Shown here piece by piece: positions 7,325-14,663 of a stretch of DNA of 21,460 nt. This stretch comes from Mageeibacillus sp. UBA1243 (GTDB lineage Bacteria; Bacillota; Clostridia; UBA1212), in NCBI GenBank assembly GCA_002308595.1, contig DBWH01000027.1, positions 35,650 through 57,109 of the forward strand. The letters run 5' to 3'. The notes beneath the pieces are model-generated. The model worked only from the letters and a program-made list of their open reading frames with translations, was not told where the DNA came from and searched no databases. Positions within the stretch are counted from its first letter, which is position 1; each line of letters begins with the position of its first letter. Position numbers and translations under genes: made by a program.

Positions 7325-8650
7325 ATGTTCAAGAGAAAGATATATGACCGCCTTGTCGAGTGGAAAAACGAGTCTCAGGGGAAAACGGCTCTTATGATAG
7401 AGGGCGCGCGTCGTATAGGAAAATCCACGGTGGCGGAAGAGTTCGCCAAAAACGAATATGACAGCTATATTCTCATTGATTTTTCTCTGGCTCCGCAGAC
7501 GGTTAGAGATCTTTTTGACGATTTGACCGATCTGAACTTCTTCTTTCTTCAGCTTCAGCTTCTGTACCGCGTCGATCTTGTCGAGCGCAAATCTCTGATA
7601 ATATTTGACGAGGTTCAGTTCTTCCCTAGAGCCCGCCAGGCAATCAAGCACCTCGTTAAGGATCGAAGGTACGATTACCTTGAAACAGGATCTTTAATCT
7701 CCATAAGAAAAAACGTCAAGGATATACTCATTCCGAGCGAGGAACAAAGAATCAGTATGTACCCAATGGACTATGAGGAATTTCTTTGGGCCGTGGGTGA
7801 CAGCACGACGGTACCGCTGGTAAGGCAGTGTTTTGAGGCGGGAAAACCCGTCGGCGAGCAGCTCAACCGCCGTCTTATGAGAGATTTCAGACTCTATATG
7901 CTTGTCGGAGGCATGCCGCAGGCGGTCAGCGAGTATCTCGAAACAAACAATTTCCGCAAGGTTGATATGGTCAAGCGGAACATCCTTTCTCTTTACGAAG
8001 ATGACTTCAGGAAGTTTGACCCAACCGGCAGAGCCTCTGCGCTGTTCGATGCGATACCCTCTCAGCTTGCGAAAAACGCATCAGGGTATAAAACGCGGAG
8101 TGTCCTGAAAAACAGTTCCTCAAAGCTTCCGCAGATCATTGCCGAGCTGGAGAACTCAAAAACAGTTCTGATCTCCTATCACGCAGACGATCCCAACGTC
8201 GGTCTGTCCGCCAATGAGAATCTTTCGGTTTTCAGGATGTTTATCTGTGATACGGGTCTGTTTGTGACACTGATGTTCAAGGACCGCGATTTTACGGAAA
8301 ACGTCATCTATGAGAAGCTGCTGAACGACAAACTCAGTGCAAACCTCGGCTATCTGTACGAAAATGCCGTCGCGCAAACGCTTGCCGCCAACGGAAACAA
8401 GCTCTTTTACTACACCTTTTTAAATGAATCATCCCGGCACAACTACGAGATTGATTTTCTCCTGACACGCCAAAACAAAATCTGCCCCTTAGAAGTCAAA
8501 TCTTCAGGTTACAAAGCCCACACTTCCGTTGACAGGTTCTTTGAGAAGTATTCTTCACGAATTCTCCGCAAATACCTGATCTACACCAAGGACCTCGCCA
8601 AGGATGCAGACACACTCTGCCTGCCCGTTTACATGACGCAGTTCCTGTAA
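7325..8650 (+). CDS. AAA ATPase with C-terminal DUF4143 (PD-(D/E)XK-like fold)
   Basis: This 441-residue protein starts at the ATG at 7325, with a strong AGGAGG at 7312-7317; an upstream in-frame ATG at 7292 lacks such a site. Walker A is GARRIGKST (about residues 27-35) and Walker B is SLIIFDEVQFFP. TGSLIS follows, then the family segment MYPMDYEEFLWAVGD. The C-terminal DUF4143 region has LYENAVAQTLAANG, NYEIDFLLTRQNKICPLEVKSS and an aromatic end, arranged like a PD-(D/E)XK nuclease core (E...D...ExK). Such proteins are abundant, often multicopy, in gut anaerobes and have no settled function; links to mobile elements, defence or DNA repair have been proposed. Here it is a single gene with a repeat-covered promoter. 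Confidence 0.88.
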   Translation: MFKRKIYDRLVEWKNESQGKTALMIEGARRIGKSTVAEEFAKNEYDSYILIDFSLAPQTVRDLFDDLTDLNFFFLQLQLLYRVDLVERKSLIIFDEVQFFPRARQAIKHLVKDRRYDYLETGSLISIRKNVKDILIPSEEQRISMYPMDYEEFLWAVGDSTTVPLVRQCFEAGKPVGEQLNRRLMRDFRLYMLVGGMPQAVSEYLETNNFRKVDMVKRNILSLYEDDFRKFDPTGRASALFDAIPSQLAKNASGYKTRSVLKNSSSKLPQIIAELENSKTVLISYHADDPNVGLSANENLSVFRMFICDTGLFVTLMFKDRDFTENVIYEKLLNDKLSANLGYLYENAVAQTLAANGNKLFYYTFLNESSRHNYEIDFLLTRQNKICPLEVKSSGYKAHTSVDRFFEKYSSRILRKYLIYTKDLAKDADTLCLPVYMTQFL

Positions 8651-8674
8651 TTTCGTTCTCAGTCTCTTTTTCCG

Positions 8675-8730
8675 AAAAAACACCTGCCCCGTGCGCCTTG
8701 CCGTAAACCGGAAGGACGCGCGGGGCAGGT
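8675..8730. terminator. Convergent terminator hairpin, strongest for the minus-strand gene
   Basis: ACCTGCCCCG (8682-8691) pairs with CGGGGCAGGT (8721-8730), with further pairing inside (GCG/CGC and CCTT/AAGG). On the minus strand the hairpin is followed by TTTTTT (complement of 8675-8680), a classic intrinsic terminator for the surface protein gene ending at 8780. On the plus strand only TTT follows, so termination of the ATPase transcript would be weaker. Confidence 0.85.
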
Positions 8731-8779
8731 TTCAGTTATGGCTTAAACCGATTTGGTTCAGCCTGTTGGTTTTTGGTTA

Positions 8780-10342
8780 TCAGTGCTTCTTCTTGAGAAC
8801 AAGAATGCAGGCAGCTGCTGCGCAGAGTGCAATTCCGCCGCCGATAACGCCGCCGCATCCCTTCTTGGAGCTTGCGGGTTTCTCTGTAGCAGCGGGCTCT
8901 GCGGTAGTCTCAGGCTCGCTTGTGGCCGCCTCGGGTGTTGCGGTTGCGGGTGCCTCGGTGGGAGTTGCGGGAGCGTTGTAAACAACGTAGATCTCTCTGT
9001 CCTTCTCGCCGTCCTGTCCGCGGTTGTCGAATCTGTCGAGTTTGACTTCGTCGCCATTGGCGAGTTTAGCCCATACCCAGATTTCGTGACCGTCGTCCTT
9101 GAGTCCGGATACGTCAACGTTGATTTTGAATCTGCGGTTGTTTGCGTTGAGGCCTGTTACCGCACTTTCGGTTTCAAAGAAGAAGTCGCCGTAAACGACT
9201 GCTGCGCCGTCAATGCTGTAGCCGAATGCTTCAGTCTCGGAGTTTGCGTTGCCGTACCAGCCGTAGAAGCCGATTGTGTTAATGTTTCCTGCTGTTCCGT
9301 CAATACTCTTCTTCTTCTCGATAACCGCATCGTTTCCGTCTGCATAGCTTTCGCCGTTTACAAGGATCTGATCGTAGGAGAGTGCGTCGCCAAGGTCTGC
9401 ATCAAAGCTGCGGAGCTCAACGCCGTTCGGGTTGTGGAAAGTGATCGAGTGGATGGTAAGCGTGCCGCCCGGAGCTGCGCCGGGGAAGCGGATACCTGTG
9501 AGTGTAGCTTCTTCAAAGAGCGGGAAGGATGTTGAGATTTCGTATGTCTTCTCCTCAAATCCGTCCATGAAAGGCTGTGTCCATGTTCCTACGTTAGGAG
9601 AATAATCGGTGCAGACTTCGTCGTCTTTTAAGTAGATGTTGTTTCCGTGCATATTGCCTTCAATCGTGTACTTAACCGTAAACGATGAGTAGATGGATGC
9701 GTCGATTAAATCGAGCGGGATGGATATCCAGGGGTCAGTGTCCTCATCCGTGACGCAGGCGAGGGATCCGTCATCCAGTTCCTCAACTTCCACACCGCCG
9801 GTTGTCTGCTCTGCGTAGAGCTCAACATTCAAAGTCTTCGGGTAGTTGTTCTTTCCGACTACTACCGGTGTGCCGTCGCCAACGGAAAGGGTGAATTCCT
9901 TCACGGTCTCTTCGGTTCCGTCTGTGAAGATAGCAGCGATTTCGATTTCATATTCGCCCGTTGTGAGAGTATCAACGCCGAGCATCTCCATCATCTGGTC
10001 GTTGTAGCCGTAACCTGCGTGGATTCCCACTTCCTCGTCAAGGCCGAAAACGCCTGCAACGTCGGGTCTGTCGCGGTAAACGTCAGCACACGCCTGCTCG
10101 TCGCCGCCGTCAACGTACCAGACGATTCTCTCAAGCTGTGCGTCAAGTGAGTAGCACCAGCCGAGAATGTAGAGCTTATCGCCGGGATCGATTCTGACCT
10201 TGAGCTTGCCTGCCTCTGCGGAGTTGCTCGGCCACTGATCTGTGTTGATTGTCATACTGTCAAGGTTTGTTTTTGCAAATGCGCTGAGACAGAAGGTTGC
10301 CATGAGCGCAATCACTGTCAAAATTGCGAGTATTTTTTTCAT
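8780..10342 (-). CDS. Secreted, stalked surface protein with KKGCGG C-terminal tail
   Basis: This protein of about 520 residues has a clear signal peptide (MKKILAILTVIALMATFCLSAFA). The start was chosen at the ATG at 10342 because of GGAGGT just upstream. The body is acidic and apparently beta-rich. Its first part resembles an Ig-like segment (YEIEIAAIFTDGTEETVKEFTLSVGDGT). The middle could be a carbohydrate-binding-type sandwich (WISIPLDLIDASIYSSFTVKYT...GTLTIHSITFHNPNG). Its last part (IGFYGWYGNANSETEAFGYSIDG) resembles the first segment in style. I recognise no named domain. The C-terminus has a Thr/Pro/Glu-rich stalk, then SSKKGCGG, a hydrophobic helix and KKKH. The same tail style occurs on the LamG protein at the other end of the window. 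There is no LPxTG motif. A surface-anchored glycan-binding role is likely from architecture and from the divergent GH84 neighbour. Confidence 0.8.
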   Translation of the reverse strand: MKKILAILTVIALMATFCLSAFAKTNLDSMTINTDQWPSNSAEAGKLKVRIDPGDKLYILGWCYSLDAQLERIVWYVDGGDEQACADVYRDRPDVAGVFGLDEEVGIHAGYGYNDQMMEMLGVDTLTTGEYEIEIAAIFTDGTEETVKEFTLSVGDGTPVVVGKNNYPKTLNVELYAEQTTGGVEVEELDDGSLACVTDEDTDPWISIPLDLIDASIYSSFTVKYTIEGNMHGNNIYLKDDEVCTDYSPNVGTWTQPFMDGFEEKTYEISTSFPLFEEATLTGIRFPGAAPGGTLTIHSITFHNPNGVELRSFDADLGDALSYDQILVNGESYADGNDAVIEKKKSIDGTAGNINTIGFYGWYGNANSETEAFGYSIDGAAVVYGDFFFETESAVTGLNANNRRFKINVDVSGLKDDGHEIWVWAKLANGDEVKLDRFDNRGQDGEKDREIYVVYNAPATPTEAPATATPEAATSEPETTAEPAATEKPASSKKGCGGVIGGGIALCAAAACILVLKKKH

Positions 10343-10433
10343 AAATCTTACCTCCGTGAAGATTTCTGTAATCACCGGATTCGGGGCAAAAACGCCTCAT
10401 CACGTCCGGGTAATGACAAAAATGATATATAAC

Positions 10434-10462
10434 ATGATAAACGAGTTGCGCGTTTATTTCAA
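10434..10462 (-). promoter_or_regulatory. Sigma-A promoter for the stalked surface protein
   Basis: On the minus strand TTGAAA (complement of 10457-10462) and TATCAT (complement of 10434-10439) are separated by exactly 17 bases. Transcription would start near 10427, giving a leader of about 85 bases with a good GGAGGT ribosome site. It diverges from the GH84 promoter about 75 bases away. Confidence 0.75.
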
Positions 10463-10536
10463 GCAATTTTTAGTTTTGGGCAAATTTAAGCGGGTGTCCG
10501 GGAGGTTTTCGGGCCGCGGGGCATTGGCGGTTTTTC

Positions 10537-10565
10537 TTGACAAGTTGCCTATTTTTAGTAATAAT
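10537..10565 (+). promoter_or_regulatory. Sigma-A promoter for the GH84 gene
   Basis: A perfect TTGACA at 10537-10542 is followed, after 17 bases, by AATAAT (10560-10565); TAATAA at 16 bases is an overlapping choice. Transcription would start about 10572, just at the GAGGTG ribosome site (10572-10577), so the leader is very short. One copy of the iterated octamer (10522-10529) lies directly upstream of the -35. Confidence 0.65.
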
Positions 10566-10583
10566 ACCGCTGAGGTGATGATA

Positions 10584-13064
10584 ATGAAAAAACCCCTGAC
10601 TGTTATTCTTGCTTTGGTCCTCTGCGCCGCCGCGGTACTCTCTTCCTGCGGCAAAAAAGGCCCGGCGGATCCCGGCAACCAAAAAGGAGAAACAGCTATG
10701 CCTATTGAGACTCCGAATATTTACGACGAGAACTACGAGATTTCTGTCTATCCAAAGCCCTTGGCGATGACAATCTCCGAAAACGAATCGGAATACGCCA
10801 ATGCATCAACGCTCACTCCCTCCGACAGAAGTTTTGACGATATCTTCAGCCGTTTCGGCTACAAAGTCGGCGACGGCGGACTTCCGGTCGAGATTGCCAT
10901 TGACGCGTCTCTTGACGAGGAAGAATACAAACTTGTGACAACAAAAGAAGCTGTCACGATAAAAGCGTCCTGCAGAAGGGGCGTCTACACGGCCGTTTCA
11001 ACTCTTGCCCAGATCACCAAGGGCGGCAAAATCGCGGCCGCCGACATCTCCGACAAACCGTCCGTGCCCATCCGCGGCGTCATCGAGGGCTTCTACGGAA
11101 CCGCCTGGACGCACGAGTACCGCCTTGACCTGTTCAGGCTCATGGGTAAGTACAAGCTGAACGCCTACATGTACGCGCCGAAGGACGACCCGAAGCACAG
11201 GGCCGAGTGGCGCTCGCTTTACACCGGCGAAGAGCTTGAGAAGATGAAGGAGCTCATCGAATGCGCCAATGAGAACAACGTGCGTTTCATATACGCAATC
11301 TCGCCCGGAATCGACATCAACCTCGGAAGCAAGTATGATAAAGACCTCGAGAAGCTGTTTGCCAAGTGCGAATCGATGTATGGCCTTGGCGTCAGGGACT
11401 TTGCGATTCTGCTTGACGATATCACAACGCTCGACGCTGAGGGACACGCAAAGCTTCTCAACGATTTCCAGAATAAATTCGTGAAAACTCACGACGGGTG
11501 CGCAGATCTTGTGATGATCACAACCGAGTACTGCGACGCGATGATTACAAAATACTCCAAGGACATTGCCCCGCTCATTCAGACCGACATCAAGGTCATG
11601 TGGACCGGCGCGGGCGTCATCCCCGCGAGCATCACCGAGAGCAGCCTCAAGAAGCCCGTAAAGCTTTACGACAGGCCGATGTTCATCTGGTGGAACTACC
11701 CCGTAAACGACGTGCTTGCCAACAACCTGTTCATGGGACCGTGCGAGGGCCTCGGCGGCACCGTTTCGAATGCGATAAACGGGCTCGTTTCAAACCCGAT
11801 GAACCAGGGCTACGCCTCAATGCTCCCGCTGCTCACGATTTCGGACTTCCTCTGGAACCCGGACGGCTACGACAAGGAGGCTTCGCTGCAGGCTGCCGCC
11901 AATAAGCTCGCGCCGCAGTGCGCGGACGGCCTTGCCCTGTTCGCTGACCTGTGCAGGGCTTCGGTCATGAACGGAAATACCTCGTCGCTTTACCTCAGGG
12001 ACGAGATTGACGGATTCACGAAAGACGGGGCTTCTGCGGCGGCACCCCTTAAACAGAAGCTTGAAACCGTTAAGGCGGGCCTTGACGAGCTTCGCGAAAA
12101 AGCCGACAAGAAGCTCGTAGCGGAAATAAACCCGTGGCTGACAAAGGCCGAAGGCCTTGTCGACGCGGCGCTTGAATACCTCGGCTTCTGCGCCGCGGAA
12201 GACGCGGAAGAAAAGCTCGCTCACGCATTGGCGTTTGCCTCCGGATACAAGAATGCCTTCAAGTCCAAAGCGATCGTCAGCGCCGACGCGCTGGTGCCTT
12301 TCCTTGAGAACGCAAAGCCCGAAATCAACGGAATTTTCGGTGAAAACTCTGGTTCAGACATCCAGGCGGCAAGCGTATCCACAAGCCTTCCGACGTACCT
12401 CGACTACTCGCCGGAGAACGCCGTTGACGGCAACACCGCGACCTTCTTCTGGTCCGCAGGCGCCCCCTCCGCAGGCAGCTACTTCACCTACGACCTGGGC
12501 CGTGTGTTCCCCATTTCGGGCATCAAGCTCACAATGGGCACCGACGATCACGCCGACGACTACATCAAAAAGGGCGTCATCGAGTACTCAACCGACGGCA
12601 CCTCTTACACCAGGCTCTGCAACCTCTCCGGCAGGGTCACTCAGGACACCACCTCCTTCACGGCAAGGTACGTCCGCGTCCGCTGCACCGCAGAGCAGAC
12701 CAACTGGGTAATCATTTCCGGGCTCGACGTAATCCGCGACATCGACCTTCCCGCAGGCGTCACCTTCGACGGCGGCAAGAACATCGATCTCTCGGTAATT
12801 TTCGACAAAAACCTCTTCACCACCCTCGACGCCCGCACCTCGAGCGTCATCGGCCGCACGATCACAATCGACGTCTCAGCCTCATCGTCAATCGAATTCA
12901 TGTTCATCGACGTCGGCAGCGTCAAGCTGACCCTCACAAAGAACGACGGCACGGTCGAAAACGCGGAGCTCTCCCCCTACATGAAGCTCGACCTGAGCAG
13001 CGTGTCCTCCCTCTCGATCAGATTCTCAGGCTCCTTCAGCCTCGCGGAGGTCATCATCAGCTGA
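10584..13064 (+). CDS. GH84 beta-N-acetylglucosaminidase lipoprotein with CBM32-like domain
   Basis: This protein of about 826 residues begins with a lipoprotein signal ending AVLSSC (Cys22). The ATG at 10584 follows a GAGGTG site; an ATG 6 bases earlier is in frame. Residues about 45-150 form the GH20b-like N-terminal domain (YPKPLAMTI...RRGVYTAVSTLAQIT). The GH84 barrel starts with RGVIEGFYGTAW (Arg at 164) and YMYAPKDDPKHRAEWR. FAILLDDI holds the catalytic pair Asp278-Asp279, used in substrate-assisted hydrolysis via the N-acetyl group. WWNYPVND and SDFLWNPDGYD follow. A helical bundle (about 470-590) precedes an F5/8 type C (CBM32) domain (about 590-720; YSPENAVDGNTATFFWS...ARYVRVRC) and an unassigned beta-rich end. 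The expected role is release of terminal beta-GlcNAc from mucin or glycoprotein glycans at the cell surface. Confidence 0.93.
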   Translation: MKKPLTVILALVLCAAAVLSSCGKKGPADPGNQKGETAMPIETPNIYDENYEISVYPKPLAMTISENESEYANASTLTPSDRSFDDIFSRFGYKVGDGGLPVEIAIDASLDEEEYKLVTTKEAVTIKASCRRGVYTAVSTLAQITKGGKIAAADISDKPSVPIRGVIEGFYGTAWTHEYRLDLFRLMGKYKLNAYMYAPKDDPKHRAEWRSLYTGEELEKMKELIECANENNVRFIYAISPGIDINLGSKYDKDLEKLFAKCESMYGLGVRDFAILLDDITTLDAEGHAKLLNDFQNKFVKTHDGCADLVMITTEYCDAMITKYSKDIAPLIQTDIKVMWTGAGVIPASITESSLKKPVKLYDRPMFIWWNYPVNDVLANNLFMGPCEGLGGTVSNAINGLVSNPMNQGYASMLPLLTISDFLWNPDGYDKEASLQAAANKLAPQCADGLALFADLCRASVMNGNTSSLYLRDEIDGFTKDGASAAAPLKQKLETVKAGLDELREKADKKLVAEINPWLTKAEGLVDAALEYLGFCAAEDAEEKLAHALAFASGYKNAFKSKAIVSADALVPFLENAKPEINGIFGENSGSDIQAASVSTSLPTYLDYSPENAVDGNTATFFWSAGAPSAGSYFTYDLGRVFPISGIKLTMGTDDHADDYIKKGVIEYSTDGTSYTRLCNLSGRVTQDTTSFTARYVRVRCTAEQTNWVIISGLDVIRDIDLPAGVTFDGGKNIDLSVIFDKNLFTTLDARTSSVIGRTITIDVSASSSIEFMFIDVGSVKLTLTKNDGTVENAELSPYMKLDLSSVSSLSIRFSGSFSLAEVIIS

Positions 13065-13092
13065 CACGCCAATGCGCTTCGCAGAACCCATC

Positions 13093-13127
13093 CGGCAGGC
13101 CCACCATCCCGCGAACCTGCCGTTTTT
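13093..13127 (+). terminator. Intrinsic terminator after the GH84 gene
   Basis: CGGCAGG (13093-13099) pairs with CCTGCCG (13116-13122) across a 16-base loop and is followed at once by TTTTT (13123-13127). It lies about 30 bases after the stop codon. The preceding 25 bases contain one iterated octamer inside a longer motif shared with the 7148 locus. Confidence 0.7.
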
Positions 13128-13150
13128 CATGCCCTTTTTTATAAAAAGTG

Positions 13151-13179
13151 TTGAAATTGTATCGTTGCAACGATATAAT
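13151..13179 (+). promoter_or_regulatory. Sigma-A promoter of the DUF3990/HTH pair
   Basis: TTGAAA (13151-13156) and a perfect TATAAT (13174-13179) are separated by exactly 17 bases. Transcription would start near 13186. The spacer is almost entirely occupied by a 16-base palindrome, so the promoter is probably repressible. Confidence 0.85.
13160..13175. promoter_or_regulatory. 16-bp perfect palindromic operator TATCGTTGCAACGATA
   Basis: TATCGTTGCAACGATA is identical to its own reverse complement. It fills the -35/-10 spacer and reaches into the -10 hexamer. This is the expected position for a homodimeric repressor that excludes RNA polymerase. The obvious candidate is the HTH protein encoded second in the operon; the sequence also resembles a MarR-type operator, so a trans-acting regulator is possible. 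Confidence 0.75.
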
Positions 13180-13229
13180 ATTGGCGTATTCGGCAAAAAT
13201 ACAGAAAGGAAAGACAGGAGGACACGGAT

Positions 13230-13928
13230 ATGGGACTCATCACGCTGCTGCACGGAACGGACCACGTTATCAAAAAGCCCGAGTACAGATTGGGCAAAGA
13301 GACGAACGACTACGGCAAGGGTTTTTACTGCACCCTGCTCCCCGAAATGGCCAAGGAATGGGCCTGCAAGCAGAACACGGACGGCTTCATAAACGAATAC
13401 ACTTTCGACGACACCGGCCTCAGCGTTTTGAATCTGCTTGACGGCAGGCACACCGTGCTGAATTGGATTGCCCTGCTTCTTAAGCACCGCACCTTTACCG
13501 TCAACAGCGAAATCGCCCAAGACGCCAGGGACTACATCACGGACAATTTCTCAACAGACATGTCCTCAAACGACGTCATCATAGGCTACCGCGCTGACGA
13601 CTCCTATTTTTCCTACGCTCAATCTTTCATTCACAACGCTCTTCCGCTTCGCAGTCTGGCAAAAGCACTGCAGCTCGGCAAGCTCGGCGAGCAAACCACC
13701 CTTGTTTCGGAAAAAGCTTTTGAAAGAATTCGGTTCGTCCGCGCCGAACCCGTTGAAAAAGAGATTTACTATCCGAAATTCCTTGCACGCGACACGCAGG
13801 CAAGAGAGGAATACCGCCTTGAAATAAAGAAAAGCAAGACCTACAAAGACGACATATTCGTTATGGATATCCTGAGAGGAGATGTGAAGAGCGATGATCC
13901 GCGCATACAACGAATTATACTTAAATGA
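13230..13928 (+). CDS. DUF3990 family protein (ART-like, candidate toxin)
   Basis: This 232-residue protein begins MGLITLLHGTDHVI, with GGAGG 9 bases before the ATG. The first 35 residues hold the DUF3990 signature: LLHGTD (His8), then a Pro, then NDYGKGFYCT (28-35), followed by AKEWACKQ. In related ADP-ribosyltransferase-like folds an N-terminal H/R-G strand and a following Tyr line the NAD pocket. A third catalytic residue, usually Glu, cannot be assigned with confidence. The middle contains GYRADDSYFSYAQSF, and the C-terminal third is charged. DUF3990 genes of this size commonly sit next to small HTH or DUF3791 genes in Clostridia. Here it overlaps an HTH gene by 35 bases under a palindromic operator, so a toxin-antitoxin role is the leading hypothesis, not proven. 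Confidence 0.8.
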   Translation: MGLITLLHGTDHVIKKPEYRLGKETNDYGKGFYCTLLPEMAKEWACKQNTDGFINEYTFDDTGLSVLNLLDGRHTVLNWIALLLKHRTFTVNSEIAQDARDYITDNFSTDMSSNDVIIGYRADDSYFSYAQSFIHNALPLRSLAKALQLGKLGEQTTLVSEKAFERIRFVRAEPVEKEIYYPKFLARDTQAREEYRLEIKKSKTYKDDIFVMDILRGDVKSDDPRIQRIILK

Positions 13929-14544
13929 CGCGCAGCTTTTACTCGCCAATGCATTTGACTACGCACTAAACACCTGCAACCTGTCTCCCGACTGGTTCGC
14001 CAGGGTCTTTGCCTCCTCCAAACCGGCAAGAGAATTCGAACGCGGAAACCCCGCTTTCATCTCCGGAAAATCAGCCGAAGAGTTCGTAAGAGACATCCTC
14101 TCCTCCGTTCTGCCCGGAGAAAACCTTCCGTCTCCCGTTTTCTCGCAGGATCGCTCCCCCGCTTATTGGGCAGGCTGGGCCCTTGCCTATTACCAGTGGT
14201 TTTCCGCCAAGTCCTTCAAATCCGTTTTCTCACGCATCCCTCTGACTGACATTCTCGCAATGTACAGGGTCTACCACGAGATGGACGTCACCAATTTCGC
14301 AGAAGACATGGACAGGAAGTTTGACTCCGTCACTCTCGACACAAACCTGAAAAGAATTCGCGAGGCTCGCGGGTTGTCTCAAAACAAACTCGCAGACCTC
14401 TCCGGCGTAAAAAAACGCTCCATCCAGCTCTACGAGCAAAAGGTCAACGACATCGACAAGGCACAGGCGCAAACCCTGTTCAAGCTCTCCCGCATCCTCG
14501 GTTGCGAAATCGAAGACCTGCTCGAAAATCCTCAAACAGTATAA
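13894..14544 (+). CDS. HTH_XRE-containing protein, candidate antitoxin/autorepressor
   Basis: This protein has 216 residues. Residues about 1-145 are a helical domain of unknown family (NDAQLLLANAFDYALNTC...AYWAGWALAYYQWFSAKSFKSVF...LAMYRVYHEMDV). Residues about 150-212 are a classic XRE helix-turn-helix (LKRIREARGLSQNKLADLSGVKKRSIQLYEQ...LSRILGCEIEDLLE). Its ATG lies inside the end of the DUF3990 gene (35-base overlap). The ribosome site is weak (GAAGAG near 13885), so translation probably depends on the upstream gene. The N-terminal domain probably binds the DUF3990 partner, and the HTH probably binds the 13160-13175 palindrome; both are inferences from operon structure. A solitary regulator is the alternative. 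Confidence 0.85.
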   Translation: MIRAYNELYLNDAQLLLANAFDYALNTCNLSPDWFARVFASSKPAREFERGNPAFISGKSAEEFVRDILSSVLPGENLPSPVFSQDRSPAYWAGWALAYYQWFSAKSFKSVFSRIPLTDILAMYRVYHEMDVTNFAEDMDRKFDSVTLDTNLKRIREARGLSQNKLADLSGVKKRSIQLYEQKVNDIDKAQAQTLFKLSRILGCEIEDLLENPQTV

Positions 14545-14546
14545 CC

Positions 14547-14588
14547 AAGGGGATAGCAACACCTTTTAGCTGTGCACTCTCCCCTTTT
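14547..14588 (+). terminator. Possible weak terminator after the HTH gene
   Basis: AAGGGGA (14547-14553) pairs with TCCCCTT (14580-14586) across a loop of about 26 bases and is followed by TTAT. The long loop and short T-run make this a weak candidate. It lies between convergent genes. Confidence 0.4.
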
Positions 14589-14663
14589 ATACACTTATAA
14601 AGCTTTCTCTTTGAAAATAGTTCCCCTTATATTGAATTCAAAACCTATCAAGTGGTACTCGAT

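Noticed and set aside
7091..7651. Minus-strand frame of 186 codons across the ATPase promoter and gene start
   Set aside because: It is antisense to the clear AAA/DUF4143 gene, covers its promoter repeats, has no recognisable domain and lacks a good ribosome site.
13026..13520. Minus-strand frame of 164 codons over the DUF3990 promoter
   Set aside because: It runs through the terminator of GH84, a perfect sigma-A promoter and a real gene on the opposite strand, and has no recognisable family.
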